From QQWI01 sp964522015 (GTDB lineage Bacteria; Bacillota; Clostridia; Peptostreptococcales; Acidaminobacteraceae): a stretch of DNA of 64,000 nucleotides. A program made the position numbers and the translations under genes. The notes beneath the pieces are model-generated. The model did no database searches. It was not told the DNA's origin and was given only the letters and a program-made list of their open reading frames with translations. Shown here in pieces: positions 25,170 through 34,069 of the stretch. Location of the stretch: positions 310,001 to 374,000 of the forward strand of contig CAZFST010000001.1 in assembly GCA_964522015.1 (NCBI GenBank). The letters run 5' to 3'. Positions within the stretch are counted from its first letter, which is position 1. Each line of letters opens with the position of its first letter.

Positions 25170-26162
25170 TTAGGTATTCACAATTCTTGGATCTGCAAAT
25201 CCATAAAGTACATCTGCTATAATACTGCCAAACACAGATGCACAAGAAAAAAAGAGGAGAATCAGAGAAATAATCGCTGTATCTCTTCTAAAAACCGCAG
25301 AGAGAAATTCTAAGCCAATACCAGGCCAAGAAAAAACAGCTTCCACAAAAATATTGCCAATAAAAAGTTGGGGAATCATCATCCCTAAAAGAGAGATGAT
25401 TGGAATCCAAGCATTTCTAAAAGCATGGCGGTATATAACAACACGCTCCGTTAGTCCTTTTGATTTTGCAGTACGAACATAGTCTTGATTGATGACATCA
25501 ATCACTGCATTCCTGATGAATCTTGTGACTATGCCAAAACCCGCCAGTGCCAGTGTTAATGAGGGGATAACCATATGTGTGGCAACATCTAATATTTCAA
25601 TATAAAGTGAAGGATAGCCCTTAACAAGGTATTTTACACTGTGCATACCCGTCGCAGGTAGCCAGGATATATTCACAGCTAACAATCGCATGAGATAGAG
25701 GCCAATGAAAAAAGACGGTATTGATAATAACACAAGAGACACTAAAGAGACTAATTGGTCAAAGGGGGAGCCTTTCCAGACCGCACTTCGAACACCCAAG
25801 GGGACTGCAAACACAAATATTAGGCAGAGTGCAATACCATTAAGGCTAAAGGTGCGCCATATGATTGTGCCAAGGACTTCTTGTGCGGGTTTACGGTAAT
25901 ATAAAGATGTGCCAAAATCACCTTGAAGTGAGTCAGTAAGCCAAGTGAAGTACCGTTGATGCCATGGTTTGTCGTATTGCAATGTAGTCATCATTTGTTG
26001 CATCTGATCGTAAGTAGGCCGTGGTGTACCTTCAGGCAGCGAATTAATCATCGATGTCAGTTCATTGCCTGGCATGGCATCAATTAAAATAAAAATCGTT
26101 AAGGTCATTGCCAATAACAAAGGTATCGTATGTAATAATCGTTTCAAAATATACAGTAGCAT
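25170..26162 (-). CDS. ABC transporter permease, OppB/DppB type
   Basis: A 330-residue permease with six helices. The N-terminal RLLHTIPLLLAMTLTIFIL, the KPWHQRYFTWLTDSLQGDFG segment and the EAA loop with VRTAKSKGLTERVVIYRHAFRNA identify the OppB family. It forms the membrane pore with the OppC-type product encoded directly after it. The substrate may be an oligopeptide, dipeptide or nickel. No ATPases or binding protein lie alongside, so the rest of the transporter must be encoded elsewhere. Confidence 0.9.
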   Translation of the reverse strand: MLLYILKRLLHTIPLLLAMTLTIFILIDAMPGNELTSMINSLPEGTPRPTYDQMQQMMTTLQYDKPWHQRYFTWLTDSLQGDFGTSLYYRKPAQEVLGTIIWRTFSLNGIALCLIFVFAVPLGVRSAVWKGSPFDQLVSLVSLVLLSIPSFFIGLYLMRLLAVNISWLPATGMHSVKYLVKGYPSLYIEILDVATHMVIPSLTLALAGFGIVTRFIRNAVIDVINQDYVRTAKSKGLTERVVIYRHAFRNAWIPIISLLGMMIPQLFIGNIFVEAVFSWPGIGLEFLSAVFRRDTAIISLILLFFSCASVFGSIIADVLYGFADPRIVNT

Positions 26163-26267
26163 CCGTCATCCTCCCAAAATAGTAACACTACCATTAGTGT
26201 ATCTTATTTATAGAAAATGGTAAATTAAAATTGTCAAAATGTTTCCAAAATAATGAAACCATAAAAA

Positions 26268-26295
26268 AAAAACACTAGATTAGACTAGTGTTTTT
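26268..26295. terminator. Bidirectional terminator at the end of abrB
   Basis: AAAAACACTAG and CTAGTGTTTTT around a six-base loop. It contains the abrB stop codon and has long A/T tracts on both sides. Confidence 0.8.
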
Positions 26296-26525
26296 GAATT
26301 ATCTACACAACTCTTGCAGATTAATTTACCCATGTAATTTTTTGTATCATTTGCTTCTCCGCAAATAACGCAAGCTGGTAAATACTTTCGAAGGATAATA
26401 TTACTACCTTCTGTGAAGATTTCTAAAGGATCTTTAATAGCAACATCCATAGTTCTTCTAAGTTCAATCGGTAATACAATACGACCAAGCTCATCTACTT
26501 TTCTAACAACACCTGTAGCTTTCAT
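26280..26525 (-). CDS. abrB: AbrB/SpoVT-family transition-state regulator
   Basis: An 81-residue protein. Residues 1-50 are the AbrB swapped-hairpin DNA-binding domain (GVVRKVDELGRIVLPIELRR). Residues 53-74 carry two CxxC pairs (CVICGE, CKSC), the zinc-ribbon tail seen in clostridial AbrB proteins. In Firmicutes AbrB represses stationary-phase, sporulation and toxin genes. A GGAGG site precedes the ATG. Monocistronic, between a permease operon and a divergent helicase gene. Confidence 0.9.
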   Translation of the reverse strand: MKATGVVRKVDELGRIVLPIELRRTMDVAIKDPLEIFTEGSNIILRKYLPACVICGEANDTKNYMGKLICKSCVDNSKTLV

Positions 26526-26779
26526 AGCTCATGCCTCCTCATTTAGATTCCATTAGTATTGTAACCCATTATTAAGTCAAATACAACCAAAAGTATGAAT
26601 TTCTTCGTTTTTTTCTTCATAATATTGTTATTTACTACCATTTATCTGTTTTTAGTAATTCACAAACACCTTATCACATCTATAGAACACTTATCTTTAG
26701 ATTATAGCCTTAGATTATGGTATACTATTCAGAGAATATGTACTTTGACCAATGATGATCATTGAGGAGCAACCAGTTT

Positions 26780-28405
26780 ATGACCTTTAAAAATTTCGAG
26801 TTAAATCCAGCAATAGAAGAAGCAATCCACGATTTAGGATTTGTTACCCCAACAGAAGTACAATTAAGAGCGATTCCATTGCTCATGCAAGGAAAAGATT
26901 TAATTGTTCGTTCTAAAACAGGCAGTGGTAAGACAGCTGCTTTTGGCATACCGATTCTACAAAGTCTAAGTGGCTTGTTAGATGATAAAAAGAAAGAACG
27001 ACCTCAGGTTTTGATTCTTGCGCCAACACGGGAACTTGCAGTGCAGGTCAATCAGGATATCGAAGCCCTGTCACGAAAATTGCCCCTTCGTTCCTTGACG
27101 GTCTATGGTCAACATAGCATCAACTTGGAGATAGAGGCCTTAAATAAAGGTGCGACCATTGTTGTGGGAACGCCGGGGCGGGTAATGGATCACATTAGAC
27201 AAGGAACACTTAAAACTGATTCAATTCGATTTTTAGTCTTAGATGAAGCCGATAAAATGATGGATATGGGTTTTCTTGACCAAGTGGTTGCCATTGTCAA
27301 TAAATTGCCAAAAGAGAGAAACACCATGCTCTTTTCAGCGACCATGCCGTTTGAGATTCAAAATATTTGTTGGGAGTATATGCATGATCCTGAGACTATC
27401 GAAATCATCTCTGAAACTAAAACGGTGGACACCATCAAACAAAGCTACTATCGTGTAGATCATCACGAAAAGCGATTGAATTTGCACCGTATTCTGTTGA
27501 TGGAAAAACCTAAAAGTTGCATGGTTTTCTGTAATACTCGGGCTACCGTTGATCGCGTTCAAGAGTTCCTCGAAAAAAAAGGTTTCAAATGCGACGCTTT
27601 ACATGGGGCTATAACACAAGTAAAGCGTTCAAAAACCATCGAGCAGTTTAAAAAGAGTGGCTTTGAGGTACTTGTTGCAACAGATGTAGCGGCTCGCGGC
27701 CTTCATATCGATGATTTGTCTTTAGTGATCAATTATGATATTCCAGTTGAACTGGATAGTTATGTTCATCGAATTGGTCGAACAGGTCGTGCAGGCAGCG
27801 GTGGTCGAGCGATTACCCTTGTCACAACCGATGATGTTATGAGTCTTTATGCCATAGAAGAGCACATAGGCGCCATGATTCCAGAAGAAGATATTGAACA
27901 GTTGGTTTCTTTTGATAGAAACAGACATCGCAGCTCAAGATCAGTACCTACTAAATCCAGTACTCACTCAACTGTAAAACCATCGGTCAAGTCAACCGAC
28001 AAAAAAACAAGCCCTCAGAATGCGTCTTCAACAAAAGGCACCGATGGACAACCAACCCATCAAAGGCCGAAAGTGCATACGCAACAAAGTCAGCAAACGC
28101 AGCATGCACAACATACGCAACAGACTCAGCATGCACAGCATACGCCACTTACGCAGCATACGCCACTTACGCAGCATAAAAAGCATCAACCTACCAAAAG
28201 TCATATACCACTAGCACAGGAAAAGGGCCATATCGCCCCTAATAAATCTACAGTTTCAAAGGGCCGTGCCTATTCAAGCGATGAAATTTCAGCTGTTGTT
28301 GATCGCATGCGCCAAAAGGACTCTACAGGCGCCCATAAAACAAGCCAGAAAACACTAATCAATCGCCTTGTTGGTGGTTTTGTGAAGCTCTTTTCTAAAA
28401 AGTAA
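26780..28405 (+). CDS. DEAD-box RNA helicase
   Basis: A 541-residue helicase. Its core (about residues 1-375) has the Q motif FELNPAIEEAI...PTEVQ, motif I SKTGSGKT, Ia PTRELAVQ, II DEADKMMDMGF, III SAT, and VI HRIGRTGRAG. The C-terminal 165 residues are polar and Gln/His/Lys-rich, with tandem HTPLTQ units, ending in an amphipathic VGGFVKLF-type helix. The core resembles CshA/DbpA-type proteins used in ribosome assembly and RNA decay. GAGGAG precedes ATG 26780; a TTG at 26762 is the alternative start. Confidence 0.9.
   Translation: MTFKNFELNPAIEEAIHDLGFVTPTEVQLRAIPLLMQGKDLIVRSKTGSGKTAAFGIPILQSLSGLLDDKKKERPQVLILAPTRELAVQVNQDIEALSRKLPLRSLTVYGQHSINLEIEALNKGATIVVGTPGRVMDHIRQGTLKTDSIRFLVLDEADKMMDMGFLDQVVAIVNKLPKERNTMLFSATMPFEIQNICWEYMHDPETIEIISETKTVDTIKQSYYRVDHHEKRLNLHRILLMEKPKSCMVFCNTRATVDRVQEFLEKKGFKCDALHGAITQVKRSKTIEQFKKSGFEVLVATDVAARGLHIDDLSLVINYDIPVELDSYVHRIGRTGRAGSGGRAITLVTTDDVMSLYAIEEHIGAMIPEEDIEQLVSFDRNRHRSSRSVPTKSSTHSTVKPSVKSTDKKTSPQNASSTKGTDGQPTHQRPKVHTQQSQQTQHAQHTQQTQHAQHTPLTQHTPLTQHKKHQPTKSHIPLAQEKGHIAPNKSTVSKGRAYSSDEISAVVDRMRQKDSTGAHKTSQKTLINRLVGGFVKLFSKK
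28092..28177 (+). repeat. In-frame CA/CG-rich tandem repeats in the helicase tail
   Basis: Two perfect 18-bp copies of CATACGCCACTTACGCAG (28139-28156, 28157-28174) follow degenerate CAGCATGCACA units. They encode the Gln/His-rich linker and probably vary in number between strains by slippage. Confidence 0.7.
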
Positions 28406-28448
28406 TAGAAAATACATTTTACCGATTTCATCTGATAAAGTATATAAG

Positions 28449-28505
28449 AAAAGGTTCCAATATCAATTGCAGTGTTGCTGCATTTGATATGGAACCTTTT
28501 ATTTG
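28449..28505. terminator. Terminator between convergent helicase and relQ-like genes
   Basis: AAAAGGTTCC(A)ATATCAA pairs with TTGATAT(G)GAACCTTTT, with an inner TGCAG/CTGCA stem. T tracts lie on both strands. Confidence 0.85.
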
Positions 28506-28526
28506 TTATAGGGTCTCATCATTTGG

Positions 28527-29210
28527 TTAGTAGTGAATTTTTTCTCTGTAATAGGTATTGCTTGGCTTTCCAATAGTAGGATCATGTTCAAGACTTTCAA
28601 TTTGACGCCTTAAATGATACATCCGATCATCAAGAATTGATATCAGCGAGGCGCATTCGTGAAGTTCATCCTGGATAGGGCCAGGTGCTTTGTCCCGATA
28701 TTTATAATATATTTTATGCTCGACACTGGCCCAAAAGTCCATTGCTATGGTTCGCAACTGAATTTCTACACGGGTTGGCACTGCACCTCTAGACATATAA
28801 ACAGGGTATTCAATATGTAGATGTAAACTCTTATAGCCATTTTCTTTAGGGTTTTTAATATAATCTTTAGTCTCAATTACCTTAATCAAAGAGTGATTTG
28901 ACAAAAGTTCTACAACCCGGTAAATATCAGCTGTAAACGCACAGACGATTCTGATGCCAGCAATGTCAAATATTTTTGATTTGGCATTTTCCACAGTTGG
29001 TTCACACCCAATACGATTTAACTTCTCCATAATATTGTTTGGTTTTTTTACCCGATGGCGTATGTGCTCTATGGGGTTGTAGTCATGGACATTTCTGAAT
29101 TCTTCATCTAAAATATTTAAAATTGTCTTTAATTCATCAACTGCAAATTTATGTTGAAGTAATAAATCACGCCATGGCTTCATTTCATCAGACATCAGTG
29201 TTTCGTACAT
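28527..29210 (-). CDS. Small alarmone synthetase (RelQ/YjbM-type GTP pyrophosphokinase)
   Basis: A 227-residue single-domain synthetase without the HD hydrolase or TGS domains of long Rel proteins. Catalytic-domain segments include IEHIRHRVKKPNNIMEKL, FDIAGIRIVCAFTADIYRV, NGYKSLHLHIEYPV and RVEIQLRTIAMDFWASVEHK. It should make (p)ppGpp from ATP and GDP/GTP. The size and layout fit RelQ (YjbM) better than RelP. GGAGG precedes the ATG. Single gene. Confidence 0.9.
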   Translation of the reverse strand: MYETLMSDEMKPWRDLLLQHKFAVDELKTILNILDEEFRNVHDYNPIEHIRHRVKKPNNIMEKLNRIGCEPTVENAKSKIFDIAGIRIVCAFTADIYRVVELLSNHSLIKVIETKDYIKNPKENGYKSLHLHIEYPVYMSRGAVPTRVEIQLRTIAMDFWASVEHKIYYKYRDKAPGPIQDELHECASLISILDDRMYHLRRQIESLEHDPTIGKPSNTYYREKIHY

Positions 29211-29404
29211 AAGAGTCCTCCAAATAAGATATTTTCATTTTATCAGATAAACGCACTAATTAACAGAAGATTAGTGCAAATTAAAATCTGATTAAAAGCA
29301 GATTAGAAGTCATCTGCCAACCTTAAATTAATCATAAATGTAAACCAATTTAGTTTTCTTGCCTTTTTTTTATGTTATACTGGCAATGAGATTGGGAGGT
29401 ATTT

Positions 29405-30118
29405 ATGTTAAAAGTAAATAATTTAATAAAAAACTACAAAAAAACAGTGGCTGTGAAGGGCATTACATTTAATCTACATGCAGGGGAGATTGTCGGGATT
29501 TTGGGCCCCAACGGGGCTGGAAAATCCACGACCATTAAATGCATTTGTGGCTTAATTAAACCCACCAGTGGTGTTATAAACATTAAGGGTTTACCCCACA
29601 CCAATCTTGAAATCAAGCGATTAATGGGATACGTCCCAGAAGTACCTGAAATATATGACTTGTTAACGGTTTGGGAACATCTCGAATTTATTGCGAAAGC
29701 CTATCGATTAACCAACTGGACTCAGGAAGCCGAGCATTTATTGGCACGCTACGAACTTATCGATAAACGAGACACCCTTGGACAAGAACTTTCAAAAGGG
29801 ATGAAGCAAAAAGTTTCTCTAGCCATGGCCTTAATTATTAAACCTGAAGTGATGCTTTTCGACGAACCCATGATTGGACTGGATCCCAAGGCTATTCGAG
29901 AAACAAAAGCCATTATGAAAGAGCTTGCCACTTCGGGGTGTGCTGTTATTGTCAGTACTCATCTCTTGGATACGATAGAGACCCTCTGTGATAATGTTTT
30001 GGTGATGAAAGACGGTTTAATTATTGCCAATGGTTCACCAGAAGAACTTAAATCTCAGTGGGGCAGTGAGGGAGACTCTCTTGAGGAGGTCTTCTTAGAG
30101 GTGACAAAAGATGCGTGA
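29405..30118 (+). CDS. ABC transporter ATP-binding protein
   Basis: A 237-residue ATPase with Walker A GPNGAGKST near residue 38, a Q-loop, signature LSKGMKQKVSLAMAL and Walker B VMLFDEPMIGLDP. Closest in style to exporter ATPases that pair with multi-pass permeases. GGGAGG precedes the ATG, and an extended -10 (TGTTATACT) lies about 30 bases upstream. It overlaps the permease gene by eight bases, so the two are translationally coupled. Confidence 0.92.
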   Translation: MLKVNNLIKNYKKTVAVKGITFNLHAGEIVGILGPNGAGKSTTIKCICGLIKPTSGVINIKGLPHTNLEIKRLMGYVPEVPEIYDLLTVWEHLEFIAKAYRLTNWTQEAEHLLARYELIDKRDTLGQELSKGMKQKVSLAMALIIKPEVMLFDEPMIGLDPKAIRETKAIMKELATSGCAVIVSTHLLDTIETLCDNVLVMKDGLIIANGSPEELKSQWGSEGDSLEEVFLEVTKDA

Positions 30119-31679
30119 TTTTACCCTTATTCTAGGTAAAGACTTTAAAATTATGATCAATTATTTCAAAGCTATAAGACATAACCCAAAGCGCTTACTC
30201 TTATTCCTAATCTACATTGGTTATTTTGGTTGGATGCTATGGATGAATGTCAGCAGTGTCAATACTACAGCAGTACAAAATCGCGCTGAACTCATTCCTT
30301 TAATTACAATGGGATTTTGTGCTTTTACACTGCTGATAAATATTCAAGTTAATCTAAAAGAGATGCTTTCATTTTTTAAACCTGCTGATATTCAGATTAT
30401 CTTTACCTCGCCACTTAAACCAAGAGCTGTATTTGCTGCAGCCCTTTTAAAGTCATTATTAGGTGCCTTACTGTTGACAATTTTTGTGCTCATTATGGCA
30501 AGCCGTTGGTTATTTGCTTCTGGGGTTGATATTTGGCACTATTTATTGATTGTTTTCATTTTTATGACGTTTAATATGGTGATTCAACCACTTAATTTCA
30601 TACTGATTCGGTTAAAAACCAAACTCCCCGTTGTCATTACTCAGTCTATATTCACCGGCCTTTGGTTATTGCCGACACTGGTCATTTTAGCCCTGAATCA
30701 ATTTAATGTATTCAGCTTTATCCTGAGTCCTTTTACTCAGTGGATTCCCATTATTGGATGGCTTCAAGGACTAATAAGTTTTTCCTATGGGATTCCAACA
30801 CCAAATGCTAATATCCTGATGGTTCTTTATTTTGGATTCGTGGTTTCAACCTTTGTCATCGCACTATTACTGGCAACTGATTATTATGAATCCGTTATTG
30901 AAGGCACAGAGAAGCTCCATCAACTTAGGCAAAAAGCCAAAGAGGGCCGTACTCAAGGGAAGGGAATCCAACTCTTCAAAAATAGGAAACGGACATACAA
31001 AGGGAACCAGGTCGGAGCCAATGCGTTTTTTTGGAAACAACGGGCCATTGCCAATAAAAAAGACCTTAATTATCTGTTTGGTATCAAGGAAATGTTGTTC
31101 ATCCTAGGGGCTATCGCCGCAGCGATCTTCACTCGAATATGGCATGATGACTGGGATTGGGTGGTTTATGGGTATAATGGCATGGTGCTATATGCTACAC
31201 TGATTTTCTCAATTGCTAGTAAAAGCCAAGCGGAGTTCTTAACCAGTCGATTCCTTATGATTCCAGCAAAAGGTACTCAAAAATTATTTGCATTATTCAA
31301 ACTGGATATCATGAAATTTGTTTTGATGATTGGATTAATTAATATAATTTTGATCTTTACTAAAGATGCTCAGCCACTGCAATTATTGGGTCTTTTTATG
31401 GGCCAAGTCATTGTATACCTTCAAATACTCTACATCAATATCTTTGTCATGATTTTTTTCCAAAATACCACAGACTACAATCTCATGTTGCCCATCATGA
31501 AAATCATCCAGATCTTGTTGATAATCCTCCCAAGCCTCTTTATCGGTGCATTGGTGGCTATTCTAACTGATTCAACGGTCTATATGGTGATTGCAGTTGC
31601 CTCTTTAAACTTAATCATGATTGCTGGATTTGTTTTCTTAACAGGGTATATGGTCAATCGTATCGAGGCCTCCCGTTAA
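30111..31679 (+). CDS. ABC exporter permease (ABC_export family)
   Basis: A 522-residue membrane protein with about 12 to 14 helices. The opening with DFKIMINYFKAIRHNPKRL, the FFKPADIQIIFTSPLKPRAVF coupling segment and a basic cytoplasmic loop at about residues 260-310 match putative ABC exporter permeases encoded beside a single ATPase. The substrate is unknown. It overlaps the ATPase gene at its start. Confidence 0.82.
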   Translation: MRDFTLILGKDFKIMINYFKAIRHNPKRLLLFLIYIGYFGWMLWMNVSSVNTTAVQNRAELIPLITMGFCAFTLLINIQVNLKEMLSFFKPADIQIIFTSPLKPRAVFAAALLKSLLGALLLTIFVLIMASRWLFASGVDIWHYLLIVFIFMTFNMVIQPLNFILIRLKTKLPVVITQSIFTGLWLLPTLVILALNQFNVFSFILSPFTQWIPIIGWLQGLISFSYGIPTPNANILMVLYFGFVVSTFVIALLLATDYYESVIEGTEKLHQLRQKAKEGRTQGKGIQLFKNRKRTYKGNQVGANAFFWKQRAIANKKDLNYLFGIKEMLFILGAIAAAIFTRIWHDDWDWVVYGYNGMVLYATLIFSIASKSQAEFLTSRFLMIPAKGTQKLFALFKLDIMKFVLMIGLINIILIFTKDAQPLQLLGLFMGQVIVYLQILYINIFVMIFFQNTTDYNLMLPIMKIIQILLIILPSLFIGALVAILTDSTVYMVIAVASLNLIMIAGFVFLTGYMVNRIEASR

Positions 31680-31715
31680 TATCAATTAATCAATAAATAA
31701 AGCAATAAATCATTC

Positions 31716-31774
31716 AGTGAACAATAGAAAGCTACAAATTCGTTGATAGAATTTGTAGCTTTCTATTGTTCACT
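31716..31774. terminator. 26-bp perfect inverted repeat after the ABC exporter genes
   Basis: The arm at 31716-31741 is the exact complement of 31749-31774, with the seven-base loop GTTGATA between. The stem is much longer than a normal terminator, and no T run follows directly on the plus strand. It lies between convergent genes and may terminate both or stabilise the mRNA ends. Confidence 0.6.
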
Positions 31775-31801
31775 GCTTTGAGTTTTTTGTTAAATGATAG
31801 T

Positions 31802-32449
31802 TTATCTTTTTACTTTCGCTTCTCGTTTACCTTGTTCGGTTAGAATAAAAGAAGTCAGTTTCCGCTGTTCTTGCGGGGTTAAATCCACAAACTGAATTCG
31901 TATAATCGAATGCCCTGTTAGGTCTTCACTATCAAACTGTTGGAGCACCTTACCTTTAAAGGTATAGGTATCTTGGTCAAGTTCCAATTTGATTTTAAGC
32001 GTTGCTCCTTCTCTAATGCTAGCAGGCAATAAACAGCGCATACCACCAGCACTGATATTTTGCGTCATGCCCATAGAAGGACGTTCTCCAATCAATCCAA
32101 CCTCTACATCTTTTAAAAGAGGCAACCTAAAGGATTCTCTTCTTTGAGTCCGCTCCATATCCGAATGCAAATCCAGTACAATTGTGAGATCTGAACCATG
32201 GGCAACAACTTCATGAACAGTTGCATGCATGGAGATAATGCCCGCAGCGTCTTTTGCAGAGGTCAATTTGACTACGTGGTTTTTTTTGATTCCTGGATTT
32301 TGTGCTAGAGTTGAACTGACCACCATCTTTTGGCCGTCTATGACAGAATATAGATTACTTTTAATAATAATCTCATTTGATGCAAGGGAATCGATTTTAA
32401 GTTCAATCGTATCACCCACAGTCAACATGCGGCTCAGTTTAGCTCTCAT
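31802..32449 (-). CDS. PilZ-domain protein (YpfA/YcgR-like cyclic-di-GMP receptor)
   Basis: A 215-residue protein with an N-terminal YcgR-type beta-barrel (about residues 1-95) and a PilZ domain (about 100-205). The ligand motifs are intact: QRRESFRLPL near 103 and NISAGGMRC near 133. Such proteins bind cyclic-di-GMP and act as flagellar brakes or on surface functions. GGAGG precedes the ATG. Confidence 0.88.
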   Translation of the reverse strand: MRAKLSRMLTVGDTIELKIDSLASNEIIIKSNLYSVIDGQKMVVSSTLAQNPGIKKNHVVKLTSAKDAAGIISMHATVHEVVAHGSDLTIVLDLHSDMERTQRRESFRLPLLKDVEVGLIGERPSMGMTQNISAGGMRCLLPASIREGATLKIKLELDQDTYTFKGKVLQQFDSEDLTGHSIIRIQFVDLTPQEQRKLTSFILTEQGKREAKVKR

Positions 32450-32645
32450 GATGCCTCCAAAATAAAGGTTTTGCTATTTTCTACAGCATTATTATCAGTG
32501 TACACGAATTTAGAATGCAATACCATGATGAAATCAAGAAAATCTAACATATCATTTATTTTTTATGGTAAGATACTATTGTATAAAAACGTTTTCACAA
32601 CAATTCAGGTTAAGCTTAAACAACAAAATTATTTTGGAGGCTCAA

Positions 32646-33872
32646 ATGAAACAAATGGAAAAGTATGCAGAACTACTGGTACGAGTTGGCATTAACATTC
32701 AAAACAATCAAATCTTAGTGATCAATTCACCCATTGAAACAGCAGAATTTACAAGACTATTAAGTGTAAAGGCATACGAGGCTGGTGCTAGGGAAGTGGT
32801 CATCCGTTGGAATGACGAAAAAGCAACACGCATTAAATACGATATGGCCAATGATGAGATCTTTGACGAAGCTCCAGCTTGGATTACAACTCTTTGCAAC
32901 GATTATGCAGAACAAGACGCTGCCTTTTTAAGCATCTCAGCCTCAGACCCAGAAATCATGAAGGGCGTAGATCCAAAACGCATGAGCCGCGCTAATAAAG
33001 CTTCTAGTATTGCACTTGCTGCCTACCGTCAACGGATGATGAGCAACAAGAATGTCTGGTGTGTTGCTTCAATTCCAACAGCTGCTTGGGCTAAAAAAGT
33101 GTTCCCTAATGCGACTGAAGAAGTTGCCATTGAACAATTATGGGATGCCATTTTTAAATCAGTTCGAGTGGATCAAGCCGACCCAGTAGCGGCGTGGCAA
33201 ATCCACCAAAAAGACCTTAATCAACGTCTTAACTTTTTAAATACGGCTAACTTTAAAGCCCTAAGATACAAAAATGCTTTAGGCACAGATTTAACTGTTA
33301 ATCTTGTACCCAACCATATTTGGTATGGTGGTGGAGATGCTGCACCACAAGGTCATATCTTCTTTGCTAATATGCCAACAGAAGAAGTCTTTACAATGCC
33401 TGATCGTTTTGGAGCTAACGGCAAGATTTACAGTTCTATTCCACTGAACTACAACGGCAATTTAATTGAAGAGTTCTGGTTTGAGTTTAAAGATGGTCTC
33501 GTCATCAACTATGGTGCTGCAAAAGGCGTGGATGTGTTAAAAGAACTCTTAGATACGGACGAAGGCGCAAAACGCTTAGGAGAAGTGGCGCTGGTGCCAT
33601 ACGACTCACCAATCTCAAATCAAAAGATTTTATTCTTTAACACACTTTACGACGAAAATGCTTCTTGCCACTTTGCACTTGGTAAAGCTTATCCTGTCAA
33701 TGTTAAAGGGGGCACAGCCATGGATGTAGAGACACTTAAGGCAAACGGTGCTAATGACTCTCTAACACATGTTGACTTTATGGTAGGCACTTCAGATTTA
33801 GAGATTACTGGCATCCATCAAGATGGTTCAGAAGTACCTGTCTTTGTGAAAGGTAATTTTATCGCACTTTAA
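32646..33872 (+). CDS. M29-family aminopeptidase (AmpS/PepS type)
   Basis: A 408-residue metallo-aminopeptidase. The metal-site segments of the M29 family are visible: EEFWFEFKDGLVINYGAAKG near 280, LVPYDSPIS near 322, NTLYDENASCHFALGKAY near 340 and HVDFMVGTSDLEITG near 378. It would trim N-terminal residues from peptides in the cytoplasm. TTGGAGG precedes ATG 32646; the longer in-frame reading upstream has no site. Its own terminator follows. Confidence 0.92.
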   Translation: MKQMEKYAELLVRVGINIQNNQILVINSPIETAEFTRLLSVKAYEAGAREVVIRWNDEKATRIKYDMANDEIFDEAPAWITTLCNDYAEQDAAFLSISASDPEIMKGVDPKRMSRANKASSIALAAYRQRMMSNKNVWCVASIPTAAWAKKVFPNATEEVAIEQLWDAIFKSVRVDQADPVAAWQIHQKDLNQRLNFLNTANFKALRYKNALGTDLTVNLVPNHIWYGGGDAAPQGHIFFANMPTEEVFTMPDRFGANGKIYSSIPLNYNGNLIEEFWFEFKDGLVINYGAAKGVDVLKELLDTDEGAKRLGEVALVPYDSPISNQKILFFNTLYDENASCHFALGKAYPVNVKGGTAMDVETLKANGANDSLTHVDFMVGTSDLEITGIHQDGSEVPVFVKGNFIAL

Positions 33873-33876
33873 ATCC

Positions 33877-33921
33877 TATCTTTACCAATCTACAAACCTT
33901 ATCTTTACCAATCTACAAACC
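33877..33921. repeat. 23-bp tandem duplication after the M29 gene
   Basis: TATCTTTACCAATCTACAAA occurs twice at a 23-base period, directly before the terminator. It looks like a slippage duplication. Confidence 0.7.
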
Positions 33922-33950
33922 CCCAAGGCACTCCAGCCCTTGGGGGTTTA
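33917..33950 (+). terminator. Terminator of the M29 aminopeptidase gene
   Basis: AAACCCCCAAGG and CCTTGGGGGTTT around a nine-base loop. Confidence 0.85.
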
Positions 33951-34069
33951 TTAGAAATCACTGAGAAGATTTGAATTGAATTAGAAAGAGCCTAAACCCA
34001 TTGCGAGAGTTACATACAAGGTGTAAGATAGGTCTAAGAAGATACCATGCCTATAAGGGGAGTGAAATC

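Noticed and set aside
28020..28214. 64-residue plus-strand frame inside the helicase gene
   Set aside because: It arises from the low-complexity repeat region read in another frame and has no start signal.
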